Part shown: piece after piece, positions 49,986 through 60,340 of the stretch | Numbering within the stretch: the stretch's first letter is position 1 | Layout: each line of letters begins with the position of its first letter | Origin: Ustilago trichophora | Lineage: Eukaryota > Basidiomycota > Ustilaginomycetes > Ustilaginales > Ustilaginaceae | NCBI GenBank assembly: GCA_900323505.1 | Contig: OOIN01000003.1 | Location: 1,798,001 to 1,862,000, forward strand | DNA: 64,000 bases | Reading direction: 5' to 3' | Made by a program: the position numbers and the translations under genes | Notes under the pieces: model-generated | Database searches by the model: none | What the model saw: the letters and a program-made list of their open reading frames with translations, nothing else | Told to the model about the DNA's origin: nothing

Positions 49986-51482
49986 ATGGCAGGATCTACC
50001 TTCACAAAGATCTTTGGCCAGCTCTCGGCGTGGTACTACGGCTGGACGCCCATGATCATGCTCGTTTGCTACTCGATGCTCTCCTTCTTCTTCTATCTCC
50101 TCATTCCCGCAGGTCTCCACCGAGCTCTCTGGTACTCGCTGGTTGCACTTCAGACCTTCACTGCGCTTTCCGTGTCCACCGAAGCCATGCAGAGTATTCG
50201 ACCTTCCATCAACGCCCGAAAGGCATGGCGCCACGCAAAGGTCCACGGCTTCAAGCTCGAAGAAGGCCAGGAATGGCCCATGATCGATGTCGTTCTTGTC
50301 GCCTACCTCCCCAACGAGCAGGAGATCATCATGCGACAGGTCAAGTACGCTCTTCGCGAGCTCAACTACCCTGCCCACCGCATGACCATCAATGTTTGCT
50401 ACAACACGCCCTACCCCATCGAACCCGTCGAGACCGAGTTGCGCGAATTTGCCAAGGAGCGCACCAACCTTCGCATCGTCAAGGTACCCAAGTCGACCTC
50501 CAAGGCCGAGAACATCAACCACTTCTTGACGCTCGAGTCCAAGGGAGAGATCATCACACTGTACGACACGGACCACTATCCCGAGCCCGATGCGCTTCGA
50601 TGGGTCGCCAAGCGCTTCATGCAAGGTGGTGTCGATATCATTCAGGGACGCTGCTGTATCTACAACTACTCCGAGACCTTCATGACCCGCTTGATCGCTT
50701 CCGAGTTCGACCTCATCTACGGTGTCATGCACTCTGGTCGTGCCGAGGTTCAGGGATACGGTTTCTTCGGCGGATCCAACGGTCACTGGAACGCCTCGCT
50801 TCTTCGAACCCTCGGCATGCAAAAGCACATGCTTACCGAAGATATCGACTCGTCCATGCGCGCCATCATTTCCGGAGCTCGTATCGAGTACGATCTCAAG
50901 GTTCTCTCCTACGAACTGGCTCCCGAGACCCTCCCCGCACTTGTCAAGCAGCGTCTCCGTTGGGCTCAGGGTTGGACTCAGGTCGCTTTCCGACACGCCA
51001 TGCCTTCGATCCGCCGCGGTGCCTACTCTGACAACAACGGTTGGCGTTCGCGTGTTGGTCTCTTCCAGCTCCTCCTCTACCGCGAGTTTTACTTCTACAT
51101 CAACTCGCAGCTCGTCTTCATGCTTGCATCAGGTATCTGCTACAACATCCCTACCCAGGGTCTCAAGCGATACTTTGAGGACTTTGGCGGATACGCTTTG
51201 TCCATGTTCGCTCTCGCTGTCAACCTGATCTGCTTGGGTCTGACCATCTGCATCCAGGCCCGAAACCGCTCGCATTTCACTCGTATGGGTGGTATCTTGC
51301 TCTTTGCCATGTGTACCCCTATCTGGTACTCGGTGACTTCATTGATGGCCATCTTCTGCCACTTCCGAGAGTTCATCAAGTTTGAAAAGTGGAATCCTAC
51401 CGCTCGTACTTCGGCCAACTCGAAGAACAATACCGCCACCAACTCGAGGGCTGCTTCCAACACTAACAGCATTGTCAACTAG
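49986..51482 (+). CDS. Family 2 membrane glycosyltransferase (processive polysaccharide synthase type)
   Basis: 498 aa from the ATG at 49986; the reading frame open further upstream is leader. Two N-terminal membrane spans (about 15-65) precede the GT-A core: DVVLVAYLPNE (101-111), the DxD of LYDTDHYPE (194-196), FFGGSNGHWN, TEDIDSS (284-290) and the QxxRW-type QRLRWAQG (322-329). Further spans (LVFMLASGICYN, LSMFALAVNLICLGLTICI, LLFAMCTPIWYSV) follow. Arrangement and motifs fit a membrane polysaccharide synthase that builds a beta-linked polymer from a nucleotide sugar and extrudes it. A fungal GT2 of this general type is needed for hyphal growth in some plant pathogens (from literature knowledge; orthology here not tested). 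Confidence 0.85.
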   Translation: MAGSTFTKIFGQLSAWYYGWTPMIMLVCYSMLSFFFYLLIPAGLHRALWYSLVALQTFTALSVSTEAMQSIRPSINARKAWRHAKVHGFKLEEGQEWPMIDVVLVAYLPNEQEIIMRQVKYALRELNYPAHRMTINVCYNTPYPIEPVETELREFAKERTNLRIVKVPKSTSKAENINHFLTLESKGEIITLYDTDHYPEPDALRWVAKRFMQGGVDIIQGRCCIYNYSETFMTRLIASEFDLIYGVMHSGRAEVQGYGFFGGSNGHWNASLLRTLGMQKHMLTEDIDSSMRAIISGARIEYDLKVLSYELAPETLPALVKQRLRWAQGWTQVAFRHAMPSIRRGAYSDNNGWRSRVGLFQLLLYREFYFYINSQLVFMLASGICYNIPTQGLKRYFEDFGGYALSMFALAVNLICLGLTICIQARNRSHFTRMGGILLFAMCTPIWYSVTSLMAIFCHFREFIKFEKWNPTARTSANSKNNTATNSRAASNTNSIVN

Positions 51483-51710
51483 TTGTGCGCTCTCTCTTCC
51501 TTTGTTCGGGCTTATAGGCAAGGTCCTTGGTTCCGAAATACCACACAGACAGTTTCGTATCAGACCGAGGTTTGTTTGTGCAATGTGTGTATGCCATTCC
51601 AATTGCGTGTTGCGAAGATCCAAAGTGAGCTCCAAACAAAGCGTTCCTCCGAGCCAGCTATGAGAGGCTGTATTGGATGTGCCAGTAAGTGCCAAACGAT
51701 ACGGGTTAAT

Positions 51711-52769
51711 CTAGCCCTTCTTGACTGACACACCGTACTTCTCCATCTCTTGCTCGATCAACTTGCCCACGTCGGCAATCGCATCAGCCATCTTGATGCC
51801 AACATCTTCCCACATCTTTTTCTTCTCCACCGCGCCACTCGTTGCGTCCCTCCAAATCGCTCCTGCATGACCAAACATTTGACCGGGAGGCGTGTTCAAC
51901 CCGGCAATAAAGCCCACGATCGGCTTTGCAAATTTCCCCTTGCCATCTCCACCTCTCTGCCTGTACTTGGATTCTGGATCGTTCAGAAGCTCGTAGACCT
52001 CTTCCTCCATCGTACCTCCAATCTCACCTGCCAGGACGATGGCCTGGGTATTCTCATCCTCCATCAAAAACTGAAGCGCTTCGACGGTCCTCGTTCCCGG
52101 ATAGAAATCGCCCCCAAGTCCCAAGATATAGCTCTGCCCCAACCCTTTCGTCGCATAAGCAGCTTCGTACGACAAGGTTCCTGATCGGCTTGCGATTCCC
52201 ACTGGCCCTGGTGCGCAGGTGATCATTGGCGAGATTCCCATCCTGCAACCTCTTGGATTGCAATATCCCGGGCTGTTTGCACCGACCAATCTCGACTTGC
52301 TTTGAGAATGCAACACCTCCATCACCCTGAATTGGTCCTTGACGGGTACACCTTCCGCCACGCTCACAATCAGCGGGATTTCGGCGTGAATCGCCTCGAT
52401 GATCGCATCCGCCGCAAGAGCCGGTGGAACAAATACTGAAGTCGCATCAACGCGGATCCCTGCATCGAGCAACTCGCGGACAGAGTTGAAGACAGGGCGA
52501 CCATCGAGGTGCTTCGAACCGCCTTTGCCAGGTGAAACACCGCCGACGACGTTGGTGCCCATATCCAGCGAGATCTGTGTGTGGACCGTGGATGCCTTTC
52601 CAGTGAAACCTTGAACGATCACGTTGGATTGTGGCCCAGCGGCAAGATTGGAAATCGTATCGGCATAGCTGTTGCGAACAAGGGAAGTAGATAGACTACG
52701 CCGAGAGGTGAAGGGGAGTATTGAGGCTGCAACACTGCGTATCGCGCTGGTGCTGGACTTGAGCAGCAT
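51711..52769 (-). CDS. Succinyl-CoA ligase alpha subunit-like protein, mitochondrial (divergent)
   Basis: 352 aa, intronless, ATG at 52769. The first ~35 residues are Ser/Arg-rich (TSRRSLSTSLVRNSYADT), a mitochondrial presequence. The CoA-binding domain is FTGKASTVHTQ with GGVSPGKGGSKH (about 54-86). The ligase part has GANSPGYCNPRGCRMGISP, SRSGTLSYEA (194-203), GLGQSYILGLGGDFYPGT and the phosphohistidine loop GHAGAIW with His301. The SRSGTL and His loop are intact, so it can in principle carry phosphate, but several usually fixed residues differ. It lies head-to-head with a beta-like gene. Canonical role: thioester/nucleotide exchange with succinyl-CoA; true substrate of this version unknown. 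Confidence 0.85.
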   Translation of the reverse strand: MLLKSSTSAIRSVAASILPFTSRRSLSTSLVRNSYADTISNLAAGPQSNVIVQGFTGKASTVHTQISLDMGTNVVGGVSPGKGGSKHLDGRPVFNSVRELLDAGIRVDATSVFVPPALAADAIIEAIHAEIPLIVSVAEGVPVKDQFRVMEVLHSQSKSRLVGANSPGYCNPRGCRMGISPMITCAPGPVGIASRSGTLSYEAAYATKGLGQSYILGLGGDFYPGTRTVEALQFLMEDENTQAIVLAGEIGGTMEEEVYELLNDPESKYRQRGGDGKGKFAKPIVGFIAGLNTPPGQMFGHAGAIWRDATSGAVEKKKMWEDVGIKMADAIADVGKLIEQEMEKYGVSVKKG

Positions 52770-53520
52770 CTTGAAGTTCCCTGGGTTCTAGTGTTGAACG
52801 GAGACTTTGCATGAGGTAGAAAGCTTATTGTTGGATGGCCGTCCTTCGCGAATGATGACGAGGAGCAAGTGCCTGGTCACCCTCTGGTAATGCGTGGTGT
52901 ATATGAGTCTTCACCGGTCAAAAGTCTCTCGCTGATCAAAGTAAAAGCGGACCTGATGAGATGAAGAAAGAGAAGAACGCCGACAGCAGCCCCGTCCCAA
53001 CCTAGCAATATCGTAAATGAAGACTTCCAAGTGGAGTTGGTCAGGCGATGACCGCAAGTGCGGTCTTTAGCTCGTGCAAGGTTTCATAAGGCGCATTGTT
53101 TGACCGCCTCAAATGGATTCTCTTGTGGTTGCGGGGAAGCCTGTGCGCCATTTCAAATTTCGGTCAACTCTCGTAAATTCGCACATCCGGCGGAGGGTCA
53201 GTTTTATTCCCGCACAGCAGCATGGTGCCGAGGAAGGTGCAACTCGTCACCTTTCGTCCATCGTCGTCCGGCTTGGAGGATCTCGTGTCCAATCTTCGTT
53301 ACTCACTGTTGCAAGGTGTACAGTAGAGATTTTGACCACAGCCCTCCTCGTTACGCTTTAAGAGTTAAGAGTATAGCTACCGAAAGGGCGTCCAAGCTAT
53401 CCTGCTATCCTTTGAAGCATCGCTACCTCTATCAAATTCGACATCAACACCCGCTTCAAGCTTCATCACGCTGTACCTGGTCAATACTAGCTCCGTAGCG
53501 GCAGGCAGCAGCGCAGCAAG
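52770..53520. promoter_or_regulatory. Bidirectional promoter region of the SCS-like pair
   Basis: 751 bases shared by the divergent alpha-like and beta-like genes. No ORF supported. It contains GTGTACAGTAGAG at about 53317-53329 and several CGCCG/CGGCG stretches. Co-expression of the two genes is inferred from the shared region. Confidence 0.5.
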
Positions 53521-54885
53521 ATGCTCTCCTGGACCCCACGCCGAGCCATGATGGCTCCACCACGCTGGAAAGTGCGCAATATCGTCCGTCTGCCCCTCGC
53601 AGCCACCCGCACCCCATCTGCAATCCGTGACTTCCACCTGGAACGAAAAGATATCCCCACTTTCCTCTCCAAAGCTGGCGCTAAACTGCCGTCTTCCATC
53701 AAGATCGAACCTTCTGCCCCTTCAACCGTTGCTAGCGAAGGCGTCGCGGTTCTTATCTCTGCCGATCGCGATCCGCAGTCGTCTTGGCCGGGCAGCAGTG
53801 GAGGAGAGAAGCGCAAGTTTTACGGGCCGTCCATTTTCTCTGCACCACTATCAGCCCTCTCTGCCCTAGACAGCACATATTTTGGCAAAGGAGGCCTAGG
53901 GCTGCTAAAGCTCCGTCAGACTGACCCCACGAAACTCACACACGCCGGTGTGCGATCCACCACCTCCACTCTCCCCACTTCTCAGCTTGATGAACTTGTT
54001 CACGGCCTAGGAGAGGAGGCCAAGACCGTCGTTCAGGAGATGTGGAAGCTCTTCGACACCTACGAAGGACTCTGGTTCAGCTTCATCCTCGTCCCTTGCT
54101 CTGATGGCTCCCTGTGCGTAACTGCGCCATACATGGAATTTGACGACTTTGCCGTACGCCGTCAGCCTCTTCTCAAGCCCTACTTCGAATCTCGACCGCG
54201 CAACCCGAACACAGCTCGAGCAGAAGACGGGGGACTGTTCTACGTCAAGCTTTCCGACGTCGATGCTCCAACCCCAACCCAAGCGGAAGGAAAAGAATTG
54301 CCGGAGGGAAACGTGGGATGCTTCGGCTACGGTGCAGGCAATGCCATGGCAACCATGGACGGGTTGAACAAGGCTGGTGGTAGACCGGCTAACTTTTTGG
54401 ACGGCGGAGGCGGAGCTAATAGGGTGAATGCAAAGCTAGCAGTGGAGACGCTGAATCGGGATCCGGCTGTCAAGGCGATTTTTGTCAATACGTTTGGAGG
54501 TATCACGAGGACCGAGTAAGTTCCGGTTCGACGAAGAACGAAGGATCAATGAGGAACAAGAAAAAGCTGACATTCAGGATTCTTGTTTTGGTATGATACA
54601 AACAGCATCGTCTCGCAAGGCATCATTGACGCAGTAAAAGACGACAAGATCACCAAGCCTATCGTGGTCAGGATGAAGGGGACTGGGTCGGAGGACGCTG
54701 CAAAGGTGGTAAGCATCATCTCCCTCGACGGGCCACCGCATTTGGTCGGGATGAATGGCTGACCTTTTTTCTTCTCATTGTTTGATACGCAGCTACAAGC
54801 ATCAGGATTGGAATTTGCCTTCCACGACGACTTTAACGCAGCTGCCGCACACGCCGTCAAGGCTGCTAACCAAGGTCATCTCTAG
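53521..54885 (+). CDS. Succinyl-CoA ligase beta subunit-like protein with a reduced ATP-grasp part, three exons
   Basis: join(53521..54515,54606..54708,54793..54885), 396 aa. Introns are 90 and 84 nt with GTAAGT and GTAAGC donors; splicing restores ITRTDIVSQGIID and AAKVLQASGLEF, matching the family. The C-terminal CoA-ligase domain (263-396) is well kept: GYGAGNAMATMDG, GGRPANFLDGGGGAN, IFVNTFGGITR, PIVVRMKGTGSEDA. The N-terminal part is not: the glycine-rich GGRGKAG loop is absent, and where canonical subunits have IEINPLV this protein has WFSFILVPC. ATP/GTP binding may therefore be lost. The N-terminus is Arg-rich, suiting mitochondria. It probably pairs with the alpha-like gene. Confidence 0.85.
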
Positions 54886-54988
54886 CTCATATTCTACCCA
54901 TCGCTTTGTGGAAATGCAACCTATGGAACTATTGATTGCGTCTGCGAGAGGAGAGAAAGTACCTTGTTGTGTTGGAATAGCCCGAAAC

Positions 54989-55705
54989 TCAGTCAAACGA
55001 CGGCCCCAAAGCGATGAGATTAAAGTTGACCTCGTCAGGGTTGAGAGCCATGTAGTTCTCTTTGACGAATTCCACCGCGACCCCCAACAGATCCTCCTGT
55101 GATTCCACCTTCTTTCCCCTCCTCAGCGGGCCTTTCCTTCCGCCGGAGCCATCGAGCTCGACCAGCTCCCCATCCTTACTGCGGACAAAGCAGACAAAGT
55201 GAAGAATCACATTGTCTAGGTCTTCCGGAGCTTCGCTCTGCCCCTGGCTCGCCGTCTGCTCATGCACTGTCTGCAGCTCCTTGGAGTTGACCAAGATTTC
55301 CGCTCGCTCGTCGACGTCATCGGCTGCACGGGCTTTGTTGAAGAGCTTGTCGAGGGGTGAGTCGGGGGTGATGGCGGATGAGGCGGATGAGTTGGCGAGG
55401 GCGTGAAGCAGGCCGATGGTTCCGCATGCGTTGCCAATGGTCTGTTTGAACCAGAGAATGTCTTCAGAGAAAGAGGAGGCGGCGGAATTCTCAGTAGCGC
55501 GAAGCTTTTCCATCGCAGGAGTGATCGGAAAGAGAAGTAGGACAGCAGCAACGGGTTGAGGTACCATGGCGAGAAGGTCAGGGTCGGTACCGTAGATATC
55601 GTGGAAGGCGTACGAGGTGGTATCGAGACCCATGGATGAACACCAGGTGGTGAAGAGCTCGGGGTTGGATTCGAGGGGAACCCATTTGGTTTGTGTGGCG
55701 GTCAT
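54989..55705 (-). CDS. YUH1: Ubiquitin C-terminal hydrolase, family C12 (YUH1/UCHL3 type)
   Basis: 238 aa, intronless, ATG at 55705. The papain-like catalytic set is complete: oxyanion Gln88 (KQTIGNACGT), nucleophile Cys94, His169 (NVILHFVCFV) and Asp185 (ELVELDGSG). Between Cys and His is the crossover loop (PLDKLFNKARAADD). Length and order fit single-domain UCH enzymes that free ubiquitin from small adducts and precursors in cytosol and nucleus. It converges with the SCS beta-like gene (103 bp between stops) and diverges from MED10. Confidence 0.95.
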   Translation of the reverse strand: MTATQTKWVPLESNPELFTTWCSSMGLDTTSYAFHDIYGTDPDLLAMVPQPVAAVLLLFPITPAMEKLRATENSAASSFSEDILWFKQTIGNACGTIGLLHALANSSASSAITPDSPLDKLFNKARAADDVDERAEILVNSKELQTVHEQTASQGQSEAPEDLDNVILHFVCFVRSKDGELVELDGSGGRKGPLRRGKKVESQEDLLGVAVEFVKENYMALNPDEVNFNLIALGPSFD

Positions 55706-56088
55706 CTTGGCTTCAAAGCTGTGTTCAGGTAGGATGGAGGGAGCTATGACAAGGTCAACGTGATTTGATGAGTCGGTGACATGAGAATGCGGGTTGAAGG
55801 AATGAAAGTTGGTGGGACAGGACAGCTCAACAGGTTGGTAGGTGCGGAGGTGGAGGCTGAAAATTCCAAGGTGTTAGCCCGCAGTAATGAACACTGTTCC
55901 AAAACCGGAATTCGGCCTCCAACTTGCGACCCTGTTGCTGTTCACTTCAACCGCATCATATGCACAACCCTTTCTTCGTGGCCATGACTTACTTGTAGGC
56001 AAGTTTTCAAAGCCTCAGTCACCACTGTCGAACCTATGAGAACAACCAATCTCATCTGTATCCTTCACTTGACGTAGCAACCATCACA
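55706..56088. promoter_or_regulatory. Bidirectional promoter region (UCH / MED10)
   Basis: 383 bases between two divergent ATGs. The MED10 side ends in a CAACCATCACA leader. No ORF supported. Confidence 0.45.
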
Positions 56089-56685
56089 ATGTCCTCAGCA
56101 GGCGCTCGTCGTCCCCGCCAAATCACTCCAACCTCACCTTCACCCTCGCCAGAACCGCAATCAGGCACCGCCAACGGCAACACCATCTCCTCCACTTCCC
56201 AGACTCAGCCGCCACCCACATCCCACCCTCACCCTTCAGCAGCACAGAACGCTCCATCGGCATCAGCTCCCGAGCCCACAGATCCAACCGAATCCGTCAG
56301 GCTCAACCTCGAGACGCGCGTCCGATCCGTTGTCGACCTCCTCTACCAGCTCGCCGTGTGCTCGGCTGACGTGCAAGAGGGATCCCAACATCTAGTCGCC
56401 AACAAGGTCAACGAATGCATCAAAGCTCTTGCCGCACTCGATGCCACCAAGGACGAGCTGCATCGAGCGCACATGATGGTGCCGCAGGATGTGTTGGAGA
56501 TGCTCGACACGGGAAAGAATCCGGATATCCACACGAGGAACTTTGTCAATAGGCTGGCGAGCGAGAATCAGTACAGCTACGGTCAACATAGAGCGGTGGA
56601 AAGATACAAGAATAGGCTCGATGAGGCACTCGATCGAGCGTTTCCAGAGTTGGGGCAGGGGCGGGGAACAGAGGCGGAGCAGTAG
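56089..56685 (+). CDS. MED10: Mediator complex subunit 10
   Basis: 198 aa, intronless, ATG at 56089. The first ~75 residues are a Pro/Ser/Thr/Gln-rich disordered arm. The MED10/NUT2 fold follows: LNLETRVRSVVDLLYQLAVCSADVQ, LVANKVNECIKALAALD, MVPQDVLEMLDTGKNPDIHTRNFV (a hallmark of MED10) and NQYSYGQHRAVERYKNRLDEAL. MED10 is a middle-module subunit of Mediator, the bridge between activators and RNA polymerase II. Length is near the family's usual size apart from the N-terminal arm. Confidence 0.93.
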   Translation: MSSAGARRPRQITPTSPSPSPEPQSGTANGNTISSTSQTQPPPTSHPHPSAAQNAPSASAPEPTDPTESVRLNLETRVRSVVDLLYQLAVCSADVQEGSQHLVANKVNECIKALAALDATKDELHRAHMMVPQDVLEMLDTGKNPDIHTRNFVNRLASENQYSYGQHRAVERYKNRLDEALDRAFPELGQGRGTEAEQ

Positions 56686-57006
56686 CTTGGGAGCAACAAG
56701 CAGATAAAGAGCATGGTCCGAGAAGGGACAGTATACCCCGTCGAATAGGCCCACCTGGTCTCTAGCGCTCGACTTCATCGCCTATAAGGCTTCTACCCGC
56801 GTTCGCACCACAAAGTCAATTTCGACACAGTCGACTCAACTGTATTTGTACCTCAGCATGCTAACCGCAACTCAGCACTCAGCTAGACTTTCTCGTATCA
56901 CATGCACGTACCAAACCAACTAGCGAATGGTAAAAAGAAATGGCGGCACTACGGATTCCGATGAGACTGTCAACGTGCATTCCAAAGATTCCTGTTTCAT
57001 CGACAT
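56686..57006. other. Convergent spacer MED10 / mpaB-like
   Basis: 321 bases between converging stop codons; only 3' ends are expected here. No gene seen. Confidence 0.4.
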
Positions 57007-58530
57007 TTAAGGAGTGAAAGCCCACTTGCCATCGATCTTCCTACCGAACAACTTCTCGGCATTGTCGAGAACCTCTTTCCTTCCTTTGAGCTCCAATCCC
57101 TTGGGACCCAACTCTTCCAACCTGAATCCGCCGAGACCTTGAATCGGTGCATCGTTCTCACCTTGTAACTTTGCCGGGATAGGCAGGGTAGGCGGCATCC
57201 ACCTTGGCGCGCCTCTCCTGTCCTCCCTTTTCAATAGACCCACTGCGATCTTGATCTCTTCACCCCACCAGCCAGCGGAACCCTTGGGATAAGGCCTCGA
57301 GTAGACAGGTTCGTTCTCATACCAGCCTAACTCCATCCTCCAAGCTGCAGGCTTGAAGCCGCTCTCTCCACCCTTTTCGCTAGTCGCAGCGTGATTGCCA
57401 ACAGGGCACACTTTGCCGTCTTCTGCACGAGCACCGGAAGCCGGGCAGACGGAAGGAATACCTTGCTGCAGCAGATGTTCGACCGAGAAGACATTGCCCT
57501 TCTCATCCGCACCGATGGGGATGTTGCTAAGCGGCTTGGAGCGGGGGAGGAACATTGTGCGAATCAACATGGCGCGGATGCTAAAGAGTGTATCTTTGAA
57601 CGAGACGATCCAGCTCGGTGGAACAGGGTAGCCCATGGCTGTTCGCAATCGGTCGTCCATCAGCGATGCCACCAAATGGCGAGCGAAACCGTGCATGAAT
57701 GAAGGCAAGGAATACATGAGCAAGTTGGTCGTATGATCGGCAACGTCCTTGTTGCACTGTTTGAAGACCATGTAGTTCTTCTCGTATTCGACGCTCCATT
57801 CGGCAAGATCTTCCAGGCTATCGGGAATGTCTTTGATCCCCATGCATCTGCCAATGTGGTAGAACATGGAGAAGAGGGCTTCCTTCTCAAGTGGGCTCGT
57901 CTGACGCCATTCGTACCTGTCGATCCACTTGGGAGGCTCGAGGATAAAAGTGCTCAGCGTGTACAAGAGGTCGTCGTTGGAGATCTTGCTCTTCCATCTT
58001 CCGTGCAGGAAGTTGACCCTAGCCAGGGAGATGGAGGATCTCGGATCATCAGGGTCTTCGCCAAAGTGTTCCCAGTTCTCACCCTCCTCCTTGTTCTTTG
58101 CCAGGTCGGCTTCACCGCCGTCAGGCAGATCAAGGCGGGGCAAGGGGAACGTCATGAAAGCCTGGATGAGACTCGAAGTGTCGACGTATCGACGGCCCGC
58201 ATTCTCCGCTTTACTCAGCTGGCCGGTGTGCAGCAACAGCGTCGAGATGGTCGGGATACCGTAGGTGCGGAAGAGGGCAAACTCGAGCGATTTGGTGAAG
58301 ACAAAGGGATTGTCGACGCTCGCCGACAAACGGACGATGCGTTGGGCATCGCGAACGCCGCGATACGAGTCGATCATGCGCGGCTTGCCGGGATTGGCCC
58401 CCGTGCTGGAGATGGCGTAGCGCGAACCATAGCGTTTGTGGATGTGACGGTAGCGTGAAAAGCGTACGAGTTGGACGCGGGCAAGGTGGATGGCAAGGAG
58501 GCCTACGGCCCAGATCAACCACGTCTGCAT
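57007..58530 (-). CDS. ER-bound oxygenase of the mpaB/rubber-oxygenase (DUF2236) family
   Basis: 507 aa from the ATG at 58530; the frame upstream starts with TTG and is leader. An N-terminal membrane anchor (WLIWAVGLLAIHLARVQLVRF) is followed by the family core: FALFRTYGIPTISTLLLHTGQ, SLARVNFLHGRW, ISNDDLLYTLSTFILEPPKWIDRYEWR, FARHLVASLMDDRLR with a His that may be the haem ligand, and MGYPVPPSW. Members include the mpaB oxygenase of mycophenolic-acid synthesis in Penicillium, which cleaves a prenyl side chain in the ER, and bacterial latex-clearing protein. The substrate of this copy is unknown; no polyketide synthase or prenyltransferase is nearby. Confidence 0.82.
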   Translation of the reverse strand: MQTWLIWAVGLLAIHLARVQLVRFSRYRHIHKRYGSRYAISSTGANPGKPRMIDSYRGVRDAQRIVRLSASVDNPFVFTKSLEFALFRTYGIPTISTLLLHTGQLSKAENAGRRYVDTSSLIQAFMTFPLPRLDLPDGGEADLAKNKEEGENWEHFGEDPDDPRSSISLARVNFLHGRWKSKISNDDLLYTLSTFILEPPKWIDRYEWRQTSPLEKEALFSMFYHIGRCMGIKDIPDSLEDLAEWSVEYEKNYMVFKQCNKDVADHTTNLLMYSLPSFMHGFARHLVASLMDDRLRTAMGYPVPPSWIVSFKDTLFSIRAMLIRTMFLPRSKPLSNIPIGADEKGNVFSVEHLLQQGIPSVCPASGARAEDGKVCPVGNHAATSEKGGESGFKPAAWRMELGWYENEPVYSRPYPKGSAGWWGEEIKIAVGLLKREDRRGAPRWMPPTLPIPAKLQGENDAPIQGLGGFRLEELGPKGLELKGRKEVLDNAEKLFGRKIDGKWAFTP

Positions 58531-60340
58531 GGTTTCCAAGTGAGGAGGGGGAGGTGATGTAAGGACGAGGTGGATGCGGGGGAAGAGCAGGGACGGCAAA
58601 ACTGACCTAAAAGGCGGGGTATATATTCATGATGCAAAAAAGTGCACCGTGCAATGCTGGAGCAGTTTTACAGGACCCTATCATGTAGCACCGATTTGCA
58701 CCCTCAGAGCGAGGCAGCACAGGGCAGAAGATGCTGCAAAAGCTAAACGCGCCTTGTTCTGTCCGACATCCGTCCTTTCTGTTGCTTTTGTGCCAGGGCG
58801 TCTCGAAGACGCATCCACGCTGTACAGTATGCATGCGACGCTGCTGTACCACCGGTGTACTCTGCATGTGATTGCACGAGTTTGTTCATCTTCACGCTCA
58901 TCTCTCGCCATCGTCGCTGACGTGGCCTTCCATTCCAGTCCACGACGAGCGTAAAAGCGTCCAGTTTGCCAAGAGCAAGCAGGTGAAAGTTATTCTACAC
59001 CTTGATCCAGAGTCGACGTGGAACGAACAGCTGATGCTGCATCGCAAGGATCTCTGCGACGGACGTGATCCGAGCCAGAGAAGCAGGGGAAGGACGAGAA
59101 TTCGGGAATGGTTCCCAGTCTCGAGGCACTGGCGCCAAGCCAGGCCCTGTCCGAACGCATCAAAGAGAAAAAGTTGACCCGAAAGTTGCCCTTCTCCTTC
59201 CCTCTTGCCATCCATGCACTCCACAAAGAGAAACACTTTAAGCAGCGATCTGCATCAGCTCGGTTGGAATCCAAGTCCCGACCATTACGATGTAATAATT
59301 TTTGACACATCACCTTTTCCTCCCGCTCTCTCTTTTTTGTGTCGAAGAGGAAGAGCGAAGAGCGAAGAGCAAGAGAAGATGACTTTTCCCCGCATTTTCT
59401 CTTCCAGTCTCCCAAAAAAAGGGTCCGTACTTTTGCCAAGCGTAATTTAGCCGCACCTTGGACGTTGGAATGCTAGCCTTAGCGCCTTCGACTGTACCCC
59501 GCTTACACGCAGGAACATAGCGTGAGGGCAACGCCTGATGATCCCACCATTCTGGATTGTATCATATCATCAAAGAGATCTCTTATCACAGCATGTCTAA
59601 CGTTTCACCTTCATATCGAGTCGTCGTGAAAGGATCGCAATTCGTGTTTTCGTCTTTGACAGAGTAAAGAAGACGTAAAAAGCACCGATTTGCCCATGCC
59701 TAGGAGGCCCCGCAACAAAAGTATAGCTACATCGATAAGCGCTAAACAAGCTTTGCAAAACGCAGCTTATGACACCCATCTTGTTCGCGTCAATGCTTGT
59801 GTTAGGCGCTCTCTCCAGATCCCGTAGCTATGGCCATCTTCTGGAGGGGTTTGTCAAAATAGGAACATCGGGCTGGCAGCAGATCGGCGTTGAATACAAG
59901 GTTTAATGTCGACATACAAAGTCTATCTTGTTGTGTGGGTCATGTCGATCCGATGCAGAGCCCAGAATGAGTAAGAGCTAAATTGACCGTCAAATAAAAT
60001 CTGGCAGAAAAAGGGACTTGGAAATTCGTGCCGAAAAGACGAGAAACAACACGGTAAGGGCGAGTTTCACTATGGCTCGCTGATTGCAGCGCCACGAAAC
60101 CAAGGTCAAACTCTATGATTGGTGGTACAAGTGTTTGAAATTGAGAAAACAAGGCGTGATCAGTGGCGCGAGCTGCGCAGGGCAAGTCGAACCAATCATG
60201 AGCCATACATGTGGTGTTATACAACAGACGAGAAGCAGAGAAGAAAGTCCAGAAACCGTGTAAAAGAGGTACAGCCCTAAACGAGACGACGCTAGCAAAA
60301 GATAAACGAAAGAAAAAGGATGGCGAGGATGACGTTTCAA
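58531..60340. other. Spacer between mpaB-like and HAP5 genes
   Basis: 1.8 kb. Promoter of the mpaB-like gene at the left (TATATATTC near 58618 on the plus strand), a CTGTACAGTA motif at 58820, and otherwise only short frames with no family features. The right end is the HAP5 3' region. Confidence 0.4.
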
